A DNA stretch of 64,000 nt from Blastomussa wellsi (taxonomy: Eukaryota > Cnidaria > Anthozoa > Scleractinia > Plerogyridae). The notes below the pieces were generated by a model that saw only the letters and a program-made list of their open reading frames with translations, did not search any database and had not been told where the DNA came from. The position numbers and the translations under genes were made by a program. Location: contig OX393561.1 in NCBI GenBank assembly GCA_947652115.1, positions 33,063,381 through 33,127,380 on the forward strand, in the 5' to 3' direction. Shown piece after piece: positions 37,001-49,000 of the stretch (the first letter of the stretch is position 1; the number at the start of each line of letters is the position of its first letter).

Positions 37001-40000
37001 TTGGAAAATGATAATTACATTGTAAGCAACTGAATATTTTTTATTGATCTTTTACATACAATATACATGTAAAAATCAAGCATAAAAATAATTGTGTCCC
37101 TTCTGTCAGTAAGTTGCATTGTTTTTATATTAGTTGAATGCAAATTGAAACAAATGCGAACAAAATGATTGTATTACTGAGAGTGCATAAGATTTACTCT
37201 TGAGGGGGAGAGTGGACGGGGGCACCCATAAAGTATTTTTTCAAACTGGAAAATTCTCCTAGCTCCCACCCCATTAATCATAAATACTCCCTTACAATGA
37301 GTTCAAAATATTCTTAGCTATTATGACTACGAAAGCTGTTTAGAAACTGTTACTCACCACTTCTTCAAGAGACAATAAAATAACTGTGAACTGGCCAATG
37401 TGGAAAGGACAGAAGGCTGTAAAAATAGCAACAAGCCCTTGCATTACTGACAGTCTACAGGTAGATAATGGCAAAAATTGTACCTTGTTTAATAGCAAAG
37501 GGTGGAAGTCAAAAAGTAGAATGCAAATTGTTGGACCTCTCATGAGACTCAGAAATAGAGGGAATGTAGGCAAATTGTTCTTCAAATTGCTCTAGGAACA
37601 CCGGCTTTTGTGCTTAAAGAAATCTTCAATATTCACACTTAATGTGTGCTTCGCTATTTGGTTAAAAACGATGACTCAGCAGAAGTTACTTACCAAAGAC
37701 CAGAATAAAGGATGTGTTGAGAGAAACCACCCAAAAGACATGTTCCTAAAATTGGAAAAGTCAGAATGTTGCATGATGCTAATTAATTTTTTCAACAGCC
37801 ATCAAAACATATTGTGTTTTTGGCCAAGACACTTTATTCTCACAGTGCCTCTCTCCACCCAGGTGTATAAATGGATGCCGCCGTAATATTACTGGGGTTA
37901 ACCCTGCTATGGACTAGCATCCCATCCAGGCCTGGAGTAGATAATTTTCCTAGCCGCTTAATGCTACTGAAAACGTCAAGGCTTGAGCTCCCCAACCCTC
38001 CATTGAAACACCTTGGCTAGTGATGCAGACACAAGGTAAAAAAGATGAAGTCTGCACTGAGCCTAGTGGCCCATACCACCAGAGCCTATCCTAGTTTCCT
38101 TAGCATGAAGTGACGGAGAGTATTTCTACTCCTCCCTGAATGGGATGCTAGTCCATTGCAGGGTTACACTCCAGCAGTAAATTCGCTGGTCCCCATTTAT
38201 ACACCTGGGTGAAGAGAGGCACTGTGAGAGTAAAGTGTCTTGCCCAAGAACACAGCAAAGTGACCTGAACGATGCTTGAACCTGGACTGTCCAATCCGGA
38301 GTCCAGCGCACTAACCATTAGGCTATCCATTAGGTCACTTACCAAAAATACTAGAGAGCCATCCAGCCCAAGCATCTGGAGAGAAAACATTAGTACATTA
38401 TGAAATCAGAAAAACCTGGTTACATTACTTGTACTTTGCTGTTTTGTAAACTTAACTTACTCCCCTTCAGATAGCAATGAATAAATTGTTTATCTTACCC
38501 GTTCCCATGTGAGTTCCTCTGCGGCTCTTTCCCACTCAACAGGATTCCAATTTCCATCATCTACAATAATTAATTGTTAGATGAGTAGCACAATCATGAT
38601 GTACATTTGTGTAACATAGGGAAATTTACCAAATTTTTATAGAATTCAATAGAAATGCACCAAATACTATAAAATGTTCTTAAAAAGTCATAACTCATTA
38701 AAAAATATGATATTTTGTATAAATTGATTCAAAACTAATGTCTTTTCAAATTACCCATAATCCTTTGCGGGTGTGTCAATTTCTTTATAGAGGTTGAATT
38801 AATAGATTTTGAGCTATTAATGATGTGTTATATCAATAAATAACTCTTTTTTGTTCTATTTGCATGTAAAAGGTTTTACAATGAAGCCGTGATTTCTTCA
38901 TGCTCAGTTATAGGCAGTTTATAAATAGCTTTCCGTCTTCGTGTTTCTGCTGACTTTAACACAAGATCTCTACAGATGTGACGCACAGTCCCAGTTAGAA
39001 CAGCTGCTTGTTTCCTGGTTTCCAGTTTGAATGTGAAGTCAATCAGGTTTTCTCTAAGGAAAAAGTGTCCAAGCAGCACCCTTTGTCCACGGGAGAAAAC
39101 AGATCCATATTCATCTTCATAATTGCTTTCAAGTGTGACCCCACCATCGCTAACAACTTTTAACAGGTAGTAGTCGTAGTGCCTGTCATCGTCAGCTGCT
39201 ACTGCAACTATGGTTCCCTTGTCTGCCAGATCAGCTAGTTGAACAGAGTGTTCAATGTCACCTGCATCTTCTCTTGATCTTGTCAGTGCAGCAGATGGTT
39301 CCCTTTCTACCTGTAACTCTCTCCACTGATCAACCCACTGCTGATTCTCGCAGTCATCATACTTCTCCTCCAGGCAACTAAAGCAATAGCATGCCCTCTT
39401 ACGTACAAAGATCTTAAGCTGCTCACTGCAGGCCTTCACAGAATGCAGTTGCCTGATACCTTTCAGGGTTTTGAAGCTCCCCTCTGGTCGATTGCGTGGT
39501 ATGCACTCGGTACCTGATGCTGGGATGTGAAAGAAGATCCTGCGTTTCAGATCAATTGAATTCTTTCTAGATGAAAAAGAAGCAGCTGGCTCAGAGAAAT
39601 TTGCTTTCAGGTAAGAACAGAGATCTTCTGCATTGGTGATGGTGGTATTGCGTCTAAGAACCTCTGATGTGGCTTTCTGCTTGACATGGGACCCTGCTGC
39701 GTCTTGCTCCCCCTTTGCATGTGATGTAGCAAAGAAGTTTCTCTGAACAACATACCCCAGATGCTGAAGGGAGCATGACAAGTCTCCAAAACAATGCTTG
39801 CTTTTGTATTGACCAGGACACCCGTCGGTGAACTCATGCATTTTGGTGATCTGAACTCCAACTTCATCTTTTAGATAAGCAGATATCAGCTTCGATATGT
39901 GGAGTACAGAGTCGTGGTCTTGAGTGACATCATCACTGATAGCAAAGACATACTCTTTGATTACTTCTGGCTCATCTTCTGTGCTAGAAACACCGTCATA

Positions 40001-43000
40001 CTCCAAAGAGGCATGCCTGTAGAGTACAGTGACATGGATGCTAACTTTATCCATACTGAAATACTGTGATTGTATTTCATCCTGGTATCTACAGGCATAG
40101 CTCTCAGAATAGTCATGTATGCAGAGGGCCTGGTCGAGTGGCAGATGAGCTATCAGCTGGTCACACTGCTCCCTTTCCCACTTGGCCAGAAAGGAATGGT
40201 AGGGAAATGACTCTAAAAGCTTGTAGAAGTAGTCAAACAGCTCCTTTGGTGGTGTTTCCTTGCTGACAAGGGAGATCTTCTTTATCTCTTTCCCATCTGC
40301 TCCAAGCTTTCCAGTAGGCAGGTAATCGTACCTCTTCCACTTTACAATGTTCCCCTCATTAGATGCTTCTTGAGGAAGCAAGTCAAACTTGTTGACACCG
40401 CAATCATTACACTCTCTTTTCAGGCAGGTGATGTTGTGGTATCTGTTTTCACCTTCCAATGGGCACAGGGTCAGAGAAATGACTTCTGAAAGAGAGGTGT
40501 AGACGGTGGCATCAACTCCCTCTTGTTCTGACAACTGTGACCGAACCTTCATGCAGTCCTTAAATACCATCTGGGCTTCAACATGTTGTCGGCACATACA
40601 TGACTGGCGATCTCTTTCCTTTGCACCTTTCACAAAGAAGGGTTTGAGGGATTCAAATTTCCTTTGCTTTAGCTTCACTTCAGGGTGTTCAGTTTGAAAC
40701 TTTTGGAATGCTTCTGTTTGTGTTAATTCTAACACATGCTTGGGGTGTTCAATTGATACCTTTGCTTCAACTCGCTTTCTCATGACATCATTCTTGTTTC
40801 CAGTTGGCCTGCTAACTGAATGTGTCCAAAAGTCAAACACCATTTTTTTTGTATCATCTGATAACGCATCTCGGCGTGTTTGTCGTTTCTTGGCCAACCA
40901 GCAGGACTCTTCTCCTTTTAAAATTTTTATTCTCTTCTCAATAGATTTGGAAATACTGCGCCTGTCGAGCGAAAAAAGTTTTGAGAGTGCTTTTGCTGAT
41001 CTTGTTTTCTTTACGCTCTCTCCAAAAGCCAGTGACTTAGCTGCTGTGAAGGCTGATCTTCCAGAAGTTGTTTTGTTTGCTTTGATGGTACTGAGCCCTT
41101 CATGAAGATCTTGAGCTACAGCTTTTAGTGCTTCAATTTCGTTTTCATCTTCTGCAGTCCGCATGGCTCCTTTCTTGACCAGAATCTTTCGTGTCCGGGG
41201 GCTCCTGCTCATTTCGAGTAAAAGGTTTGCTTTCTTGATGGGGGAGGATGGCATGGCTCTCTTTGCCTTATCTAGTGCCCGTTTTTTCGCCATTCTGTTC
41301 GGAAACTGTGGTTGTTCACGCTCTTCTTGTGAAGTTGACTGTGAGTTTGTACCTGTCTTTAACCCCTCCCTGTACCTTCTTGCCCTCTCCCTTTGTGAGC
41401 CCTTCTTTTTCTCCTCCTTTCCTGCAGCATTCTTCTTTCTTTCAGATCGAACTGTCTTTTTGTTTATTTCTTTGACATATTGCCTTGTAAACTTACGGCG
41501 ACTTTTAAGCGACTCTCGGTGCTGCAATGTTTTCTTGATAATCTGCTTTTTGTTCTTCTCATAATAAGCTTTGTTCTTCTCCTTTTTTTCTTCAGCCTTT
41601 TTTTTTCTCCACTGTTCTATTCTTGAAAGTTTTTGTTTTGAATTAGAATCCATGTAACACACTTCAATCAGCTGTTTAACAACTACATGTTTGAAATTTC
41701 CCGCAAAATTTACACCTGGATTACAAAAAACAGCAAAATACTGGGTTGAAACCTGGTCTGAGTCCGGTTGAAACCGGTTGAAACCGGATATCAAACAAGT
41801 GAAGGCCTGGCTGCTAAGTTGTTTTCACTTTTTGCTCGAAGGAAACGTTGCAATGGCGTCTTTTCCCGAGGATAGGAAATCGCTTTTATTCCTTCTCCGC
41901 GCGGACTTTAATCTTCTAACGAACCCTGAGAGCGAAGAAGTGTTTCAGCCTTACAAAATGGTCTCGTTCTCCAAAGATTTAAGCGGTTTTTACCTGAATT
42001 TTGGCAAGTAATTTGTTCGTGAAATGAGCAACTGGAATTCCAACGGGGAAGGCGATGCAACTTTTAACAAGAAAGATATAGAGGACATCTTCCAAAGCTT
42101 TGCTTCGTTGTTTATGCAAATTTTAATGGCGGACAATGTGTTTCAGACCGAGAAAATGAACTGTGGCATTTCGAGTGAGTGGAGTTTTTCAGTGAAACTT
42201 TCACAAAACAGAGTAAACCGAATGAGCATTCTTCAAAGTGAGTTAGTTCTTGATAAGTCTTAAGCGTGTCTTGGCTACAGCGAAATTTTGAGGGAACAAG
42301 ACAACGGCCGTGTGGAGCGTGACGGTCGAACTTCTTGTGCTTTTTGCTTGTGTTTCTCTCGAAGGTGAGAAATTAACCTCATCTTTTGCTTTGTAGGTTT
42401 CGATTATTGTGTGTTGTAAATGATTTGTAATTCTTGTTATGATAAATAAAGTGTTAGGCACCTAAAAAACATTTTTCTTGTTGTGATGGTAGTTTGCATG
42501 TTACGCGTGACGCGCCATTTTGGGTCCTCAAAGTTATTTTTTGATTCCATTTATTATCTTGTTAAACTACCGATTTTCCCAGTTATTACAGTAAATGATC
42601 CCTAATACCTAAGAAGCATTTCTGCCAAACTTGGATAGCTAGCGACTTTTCGTTGCGGAGATATGACCAAAACCGTTTGTTGAAAATGTGGTTTACTCAA
42701 ATGTACATCATGATTGTGCTACTCATCTTAACAACAGAGGTCACTCAGTTGATTGCCAAAAATGCAAAGCTGTCTGATGTCAATTATAACAACAACAACT
42801 CTCTAGAATCAGACTGGTTGTCATCAACCCGATTTTAAGTCAAATAGGATGGTTTGTAACTGGATGCATGTGTCATTTTGTGTCTACTGCTTTTTGGTTT
42901 CTCATGCATCATTTTAATCAAATTAAAACTAAAATGTTTACTTATTATTTTGTGTTTGGTTCTGGTTATTTTATAACAAATTTCAGCAGTAGCTTTGATA

Positions 43001-46000
43001 AAATATTGGCAACAGGACTTTATACTGTGTTATTCTGTATGTAACCATTCTCATGATTAAACAGATCAGATGTCCAATTTGTGGCTGCCCAATTTTGTAA
43101 ATCACTCAAAATTTCTTATGTTTACAAACTGAACTTTACTCAACTTCGTCCTTTTGCCATTATTAATGATCTAAACTATCAGGTACAGGTGTTAAGCACA
43201 TCCTTTTAAAGTGCCTATAACCCAAAAAGTTTTTTTGGCCAGATTAAATCTTTGCATTACATGGAGCAAACCGCCGCAAAAATTTTTACTTTTGGTAAAA
43301 ATGGCGATTTTTTATGAATTTTTAATGAATTTTACACGACCGAGTTAAGGAGAGTCTGGGGCTGGTGACGTCATTCCAGGACATTGGCGCCAGTTTTGAA
43401 CAAGAAAGCAGATGGAGCCAGATGAGCAGATCTGGATAGATAGTGCAGAATTTTCGTACAATGTAATGAAATATTAAACTTGTATACGTCTGTTTAGATG
43501 TACATGTGTATTACGCGATTGTAATGAGTGCTGATGATTTTATTCCGACTAATTTGCTGAGCATTTACTCAGTCTGTGCGTCCCTTTTACTGATCAAAGC
43601 TCACAGAAATATCATGCAACCTCCCGTTCAAAGACTTCTTGCATAAAGAATTCCTCAACTTGCAGTAAAAAATATAATATAAAGGATGAGGTAGGGGAAG
43701 ATTATCGGCAAATTTCTTGAGCATTCTAAACTCATGAGCCCTTTAATAGACGCTAGTTGATGTGGCATAGTTTTACAGGTAATGACCTTCACACAGCCGG
43801 CTGACCTATACAAAAAGCTAAATTATAAACCGAATCGCTCTAAACGTTTGAAGAAGAATATAATACAGTGACTTGGCTTAAATGTTTGCACGGCCATTCT
43901 TCAAAGTTCGAACGCACAAATAGATTATTTCCAGTATTCCCCAGATCAGTATCGTTCGCATTGTACGTGTAAACAGATTGAGCAAATTTCAAACACGCAG
44001 TGTGGTTCAAATCAGTAACTCACAGGAATTGCTTGATACATTTAAACAAAGATAATATTTTGAATCGGCAAGAATAAATCACCTTGATTTCTACAAAAAT
44101 TCTGGAAGCTTTGTGAAGCAAGGGGTTGAACTTGAAGCCTTGAATTTATATTGAAAATGTAGATCGAAACTCTAATTTCATCTTTACTTGTTCTTCGCTG
44201 CAGACTCGTCGATCGATCAAACCTGGCCATGAAATCTTGTTCACTGAAGTGTTTAGTGTACACCGCCGAGAACTTGATAGGCACTCACAAACAATTTTAA
44301 ATGCATTTTCGGGCTCAGAACTAAGCCACATCAAGTCGACACAAGGCAAGCGACAAACTTATGTCACAAAATGTACCAGACCCAGATCCTTTTGACCGAT
44401 TCTTTGACTCGGTCATGTTTTTAAAAAGAGCGATTTTTCATGACTTTGAAAATTCGTAAAAAAATCGAGGTTTCAACCGAAAGCAAAAATTTTTTTGGCA
44501 TTACAATCAGGGAAATGCCAATATTTCTTTGGACCGAAAAAACGTTTTGGGGTTATAGGCACTTTAATAATAAGTGTTGCTGTGATGCCAAATAGAAACA
44601 AGAAAAAACCCTGCTAATAAAATTTTTTTGTGATTTATAGTGCCTTTCAATAACACATCAACTCTGCTCATGTCGATGTTTATGCTCTTTGCTGCCGTCA
44701 ATCATCAAGCGGACCTCTCAGGAAACAGAAGTTCACTTCTACAGGGTCAAAAGGTCACATCTGCCAGTTGTAATTGGTAGACTTTGATCCATTATTTTTG
44801 TTTCTTTCTGATTTCCAAGGTTTATTGGCTGTCAACATAATTATTATGATTGATGACAGCAAAAATTTAAGTCTTTGGTTAGGTTTTGAAATTCAGAATT
44901 TGCATGTTATTGAAAAGTAACCAGTTAAAACTATTAATTAAAATTAATTTAATTGACAGTTTCCAAAAGTGAACATATTTATGAAGTACTAACCATCTCC
45001 ATTCTGAGCCCCATTTTCTTGATTAGCTTCATTGTTCTCTCCCTCATCTGCAGCTTGTTGTGCATTGTTAACATTTTCCCCAACACCACCACCCTCAGCT
45101 GCATCCTCAGCACCACCCCCAGCATCATTGTTGACCTAGACAACAAACATTTACGTACATGTATATATTTAAAGTTAGCAATTGCATTTACAGTGCTACG
45201 CGCCTTACCGTTGCCACTCGAGAAAGTTCTTGATTAAATTTTGACATCTTTTTGACAACTTTTTTGCTAACTTCAAAGTGAGCCAGCCAATCAGAACATG
45301 AGAATTTCCAAGGACGGAGATGTCAAATTATAAGTGCATTCACTCCCTTGGGAATTTACATTCTCATGTTCTGGTTGGCTGGCTCGCTTTGAAGTTAGCA
45401 AACAGTTGTCGAAAAGATGTCAAAATTTAATCAAAAACTTTCTCGAGTGGCAACGGTAAGGCGTGTAGCACTGCAACAACCCACAGGCAATTTATCAAGA
45501 GTTTTTATTAAGAAGAAACACAAAAAGCAGTGCTGCCATCAGCTGATAAATAATTATACTTTCAATCGATTAAGAACAGGTCTGCATTTTTCCAAGTTAA
45601 CCTAGCCTTTTATACGTTTTACTGTTCACTTGGAAATAGGCAATTTAGGCCCTTAAACAGGTTCTTATTAATTTTTCTGAAGGAAAAAGGCTTCTGGCTA
45701 CTGGTAGAATTTTGGTTTTGGGTCTAATCATGTTTATACAAAAATGCATTTATTATTTATTTATAACAAGAATCTATTCTTGGTTATTTCTTTTTATATG
45801 CCCTTAACCACAATAAATTCTCAACCATTACACTGTAACTGCATTCTATAAAAATAATTAAATTATAAGAAACTGTTTAAAATTTTAGGCTGAAACAGGT
45901 TCTCATGGAAAGGAGATTTGATTTAAAGAATCTGTCAGGCCAAGACTGACGTGGTAGTGATCACCCCACTGCCTCGCTTAAATGGAAGATGGGTGCCTGG

Positions 46001-49000
46001 GGTATCCAGGGTAGAGAGGGATGGGGGAATGCTGGAGGACAAAGCTTGAGACTCCTGAAGCAAAGAATGCAAGATGAAAATGCTGCCCGCTTGAAAAGAC
46101 CACTCAAGAACAACAGCACAAGCAAACAGGCCGAAAGGAAGCTGTAAGGAGCCATGTGAGACTGCCCTCGAATGGATGACCACTAGACGGAAGCACCTGT
46201 GAAGCTTGTGGCGGTTAACTTTGTTAAAATAGTATCCTTTTAACTGCATTTAAAATTACAAGGTTCTCAAATGTAAGTGTACAACATGTAATGTAGTGTC
46301 AGTTAGATAAGCTAATAGTATGTACCAGCATTTCCCTTCCTACATAGACCTATGCATGTCCACATTTACATTCTCTTATTATCCTGGCCCGCCTCGATTA
46401 GTGCTGCTACCTGTGGAGCTAGGGGATTAAGACTTAATTCTTAAGTAATAAAAATATTGTTGTTGTTATTACACTTACAACATTAACTTGGGGAAGTGGA
46501 TCAACAACATTGGGTTCCAGCCATTCTGGACCGCCATTCATCACAATCTGTTCCCGTAACCACACCAAGCTGATGAATGCACACAATGTACAGGCCACCA
46601 CAAAACACCCTCTTATACAGTCTGACAATAAATTTTCACTGCAAAGAAAAACATCAACCACTATATGTATTAGTTGGTGTTCGTACATGCAATGAAAATG
46701 TCTATAATATTATTTGGCAGAAATTGTGTAAATATCAACTGAAAACAACTTCTTTTTTTCTGATCAATTCCTTCTCATAACCTTTTCTTCATGATTTGTA
46801 ATTTGGTATCGTAAGAGCTGAAATTTAATGCTGGCATAGTCATTCCACAGAAATAAAACCTGCACTGAGATTTATTCAAACCTTGCATGTCTATCGTTTG
46901 TGTTACAGGAACTTAAATTTTTAAATAAACATGAGGGGGGGGGACCCCATTCTTGTTTAGGAGTGACAGCACATTCCTTACAGGCACGATTGGCTTGCTA
47001 AAGGATTGTTTCTTATTTGACTCTGAGAATTGGTTTACATTTATTTAACAGGGAGAAAGTTATTACTCAGTTCAAAACAAGAGGGAAAAATGATAGGTCA
47101 CCACACTCAATGGCGACTGTCAAGCTCAGGAAATTAAGAAAACTGCACCACGTCTCAATGTGTGAGCATGCTGATCACACACCAAATTATGTGCAGTAAG
47201 AAATTGCAATGCAATACTAGGGAACCAGGCCTGTGCTCTAAGGGCACCCAGGTCCCTCAGGTGACTAACATTTGCCTTTGGGTGACCAGATAAACTTACT
47301 TTTTTCATATAAGCTTTAGTACTGGGTGTCCTGGATCTCATGGTTTGGAACCTTCGGAACTGTATTTTTGTTCATTTCAAGGTTCCTTGGATAATAAATT
47401 TTGAGTCCTCGCAAAAACTGACGGAACTGATTGTATCAAATATTGGAAAAAAAACATTTAATTTGACTAACTTACGTAGATAACATGTCTAATGGAAGAG
47501 TAAGAAGTGAATTGACAGATCCAGCAAATAAGCATCTGTATATTCGATCTAAAATGCAAACAAAAGATGATATGAGCTTCAAACAAACTTTTGGTCTATC
47601 TGACCTTTAGGTGAGGCTATTTTATGTTATGACTCTCAATAAAATTAAAGTTTGACCACAATTTCATGATAACAATGGCTAAATCGTGAATGATAACAAA
47701 GAACTTAACAAACCTAGGCACAGTCAGGATGTCCAGAAGAGAAAAATGATCATTATTAAAATAAATTCTAAATTACAATGAAATCCTCATTCTTGAACCT
47801 CCAAAGGAAGGCAGTAACTACTGCTTCGCATTATAGGGAGGTTCAATAAATCATGTCTTCGAGAAATCGGTTATACATCATGATTTTAATTGGACAGTGT
47901 AACAGGAAAATTTATGCATCATACGATACCTGTTTAATTGGACTGCATACATCATTTGTGCACACCATTATGAAGACTATCGAGTATCATTTTGTGGTGC
48001 ATTTCAATTGCAAAAAAAGTCAACTGTCAGTAATATTTTTTTCGCAAAGAAGTTTAACGTTATTTTTTTTTATTAAAATTTGTCATACCATAGTTTTTGG
48101 CGCACGGTTTTTTCCCAAAAAAATCGTTTTTCTGTTACAAGTTACAGTATGTTCACTTAATACTCACATGCTGTAATAGGCACAACGCCAAGCCATGCCA
48201 AGGCAACTAGTGTGTAATGAAGCCAGTACTTCAGAGCTCTAAGAATATTTGTTACTAAACCACCAACAAAGTCCTTGACAGGAAGTCTGTTTGGCATGTC
48301 TGGTGCATAAACTACAAAATGGCAATCAGAATCATGAACATTAGGAGTACTAATCATACAGTCAAACTACAGTAAAAACCCGCATGTAAGAACCTACATT
48401 TTTTACAGTATGGCAAAATAGGTTCTTTAATTTTGGGGTAGTTATTGACAATTTAGGCTGAGTAGGTTCTTAATTAGGTTCTTGATTTATATGGGAGAGA
48501 CAAAGTTGTTGATTACCAGAAAAATAATAAAATATTTTGCCCTAAGTCTAACAAAACTGACTAAACAATGTATATGTAGTACAGTATTACCGGTAAAAGC
48601 ATATTTTCAACAAGAACTGTAAATGAAAATGCACTACAACCCAGATATAAGAACATGCTTATATTTGCTTGGCTAAAAAGGTTCTTATATTTTGGGGTAT
48701 TAAAATGGCAAATTTCTGCCAGCAGGTTCTTAAACCACTAGGTTCTTACACATGGGTTTTTACTGTAGTTTTAAATAAAGAGTTAAAAGTAGTCATGAAT
48801 TGCAACACAAGTTTCATTAACTAAAGACCTGCAGAAGGAGGCAATCAGGATTTGGCAGCATATGCATGGGTTCATCTTTTTAATCAAAGTTTTTCTCACC
48901 GCCAGTCAATTTCCCTGGTGCCCGACCCTAAATAAATCACTGTTGCATTGGTTATTGCATAATTAAATTTTTTGTGATTGCACCACATGAATTTTCAACC

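Larger units (their letters stand above)
38577..42730 (-). mobile_element. 4.15-kb DNA transposon, intact ends, superfamily unassigned
   Basis: Element 38580-42727, flanked by TTA at 38577-38579 and 42728-42730. The 30-bp terminal inverted repeats are identical (GATGAGTAGCACAATC... at 38580-38609, inverted at 42698-42727) and continue imperfectly (GTAA). It contains an uninterrupted 925-codon transposase-like ORF on the minus strand and a divergent short ORF on the plus strand. It sits in MARCHF6 intron 8, on the host gene's strand. The 3-bp TTA duplication recalls the TWA of PIF/Harbinger, but the protein does not look like a Harbinger transposase. Confidence 0.9.

Noticed and set aside
39607..41564. 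Several ORFs opposite or alongside the 925-codon ORF (up to 133 codons)
   Set aside because: Shadows of the transposase-like coding sequence; no independent features.
48368..48767. CRISPR-like array because GGTTCTTA recurs
   Set aside because: Animal DNA, irregular spacing, and the block is a TA-flanked inverted-repeat MITE.
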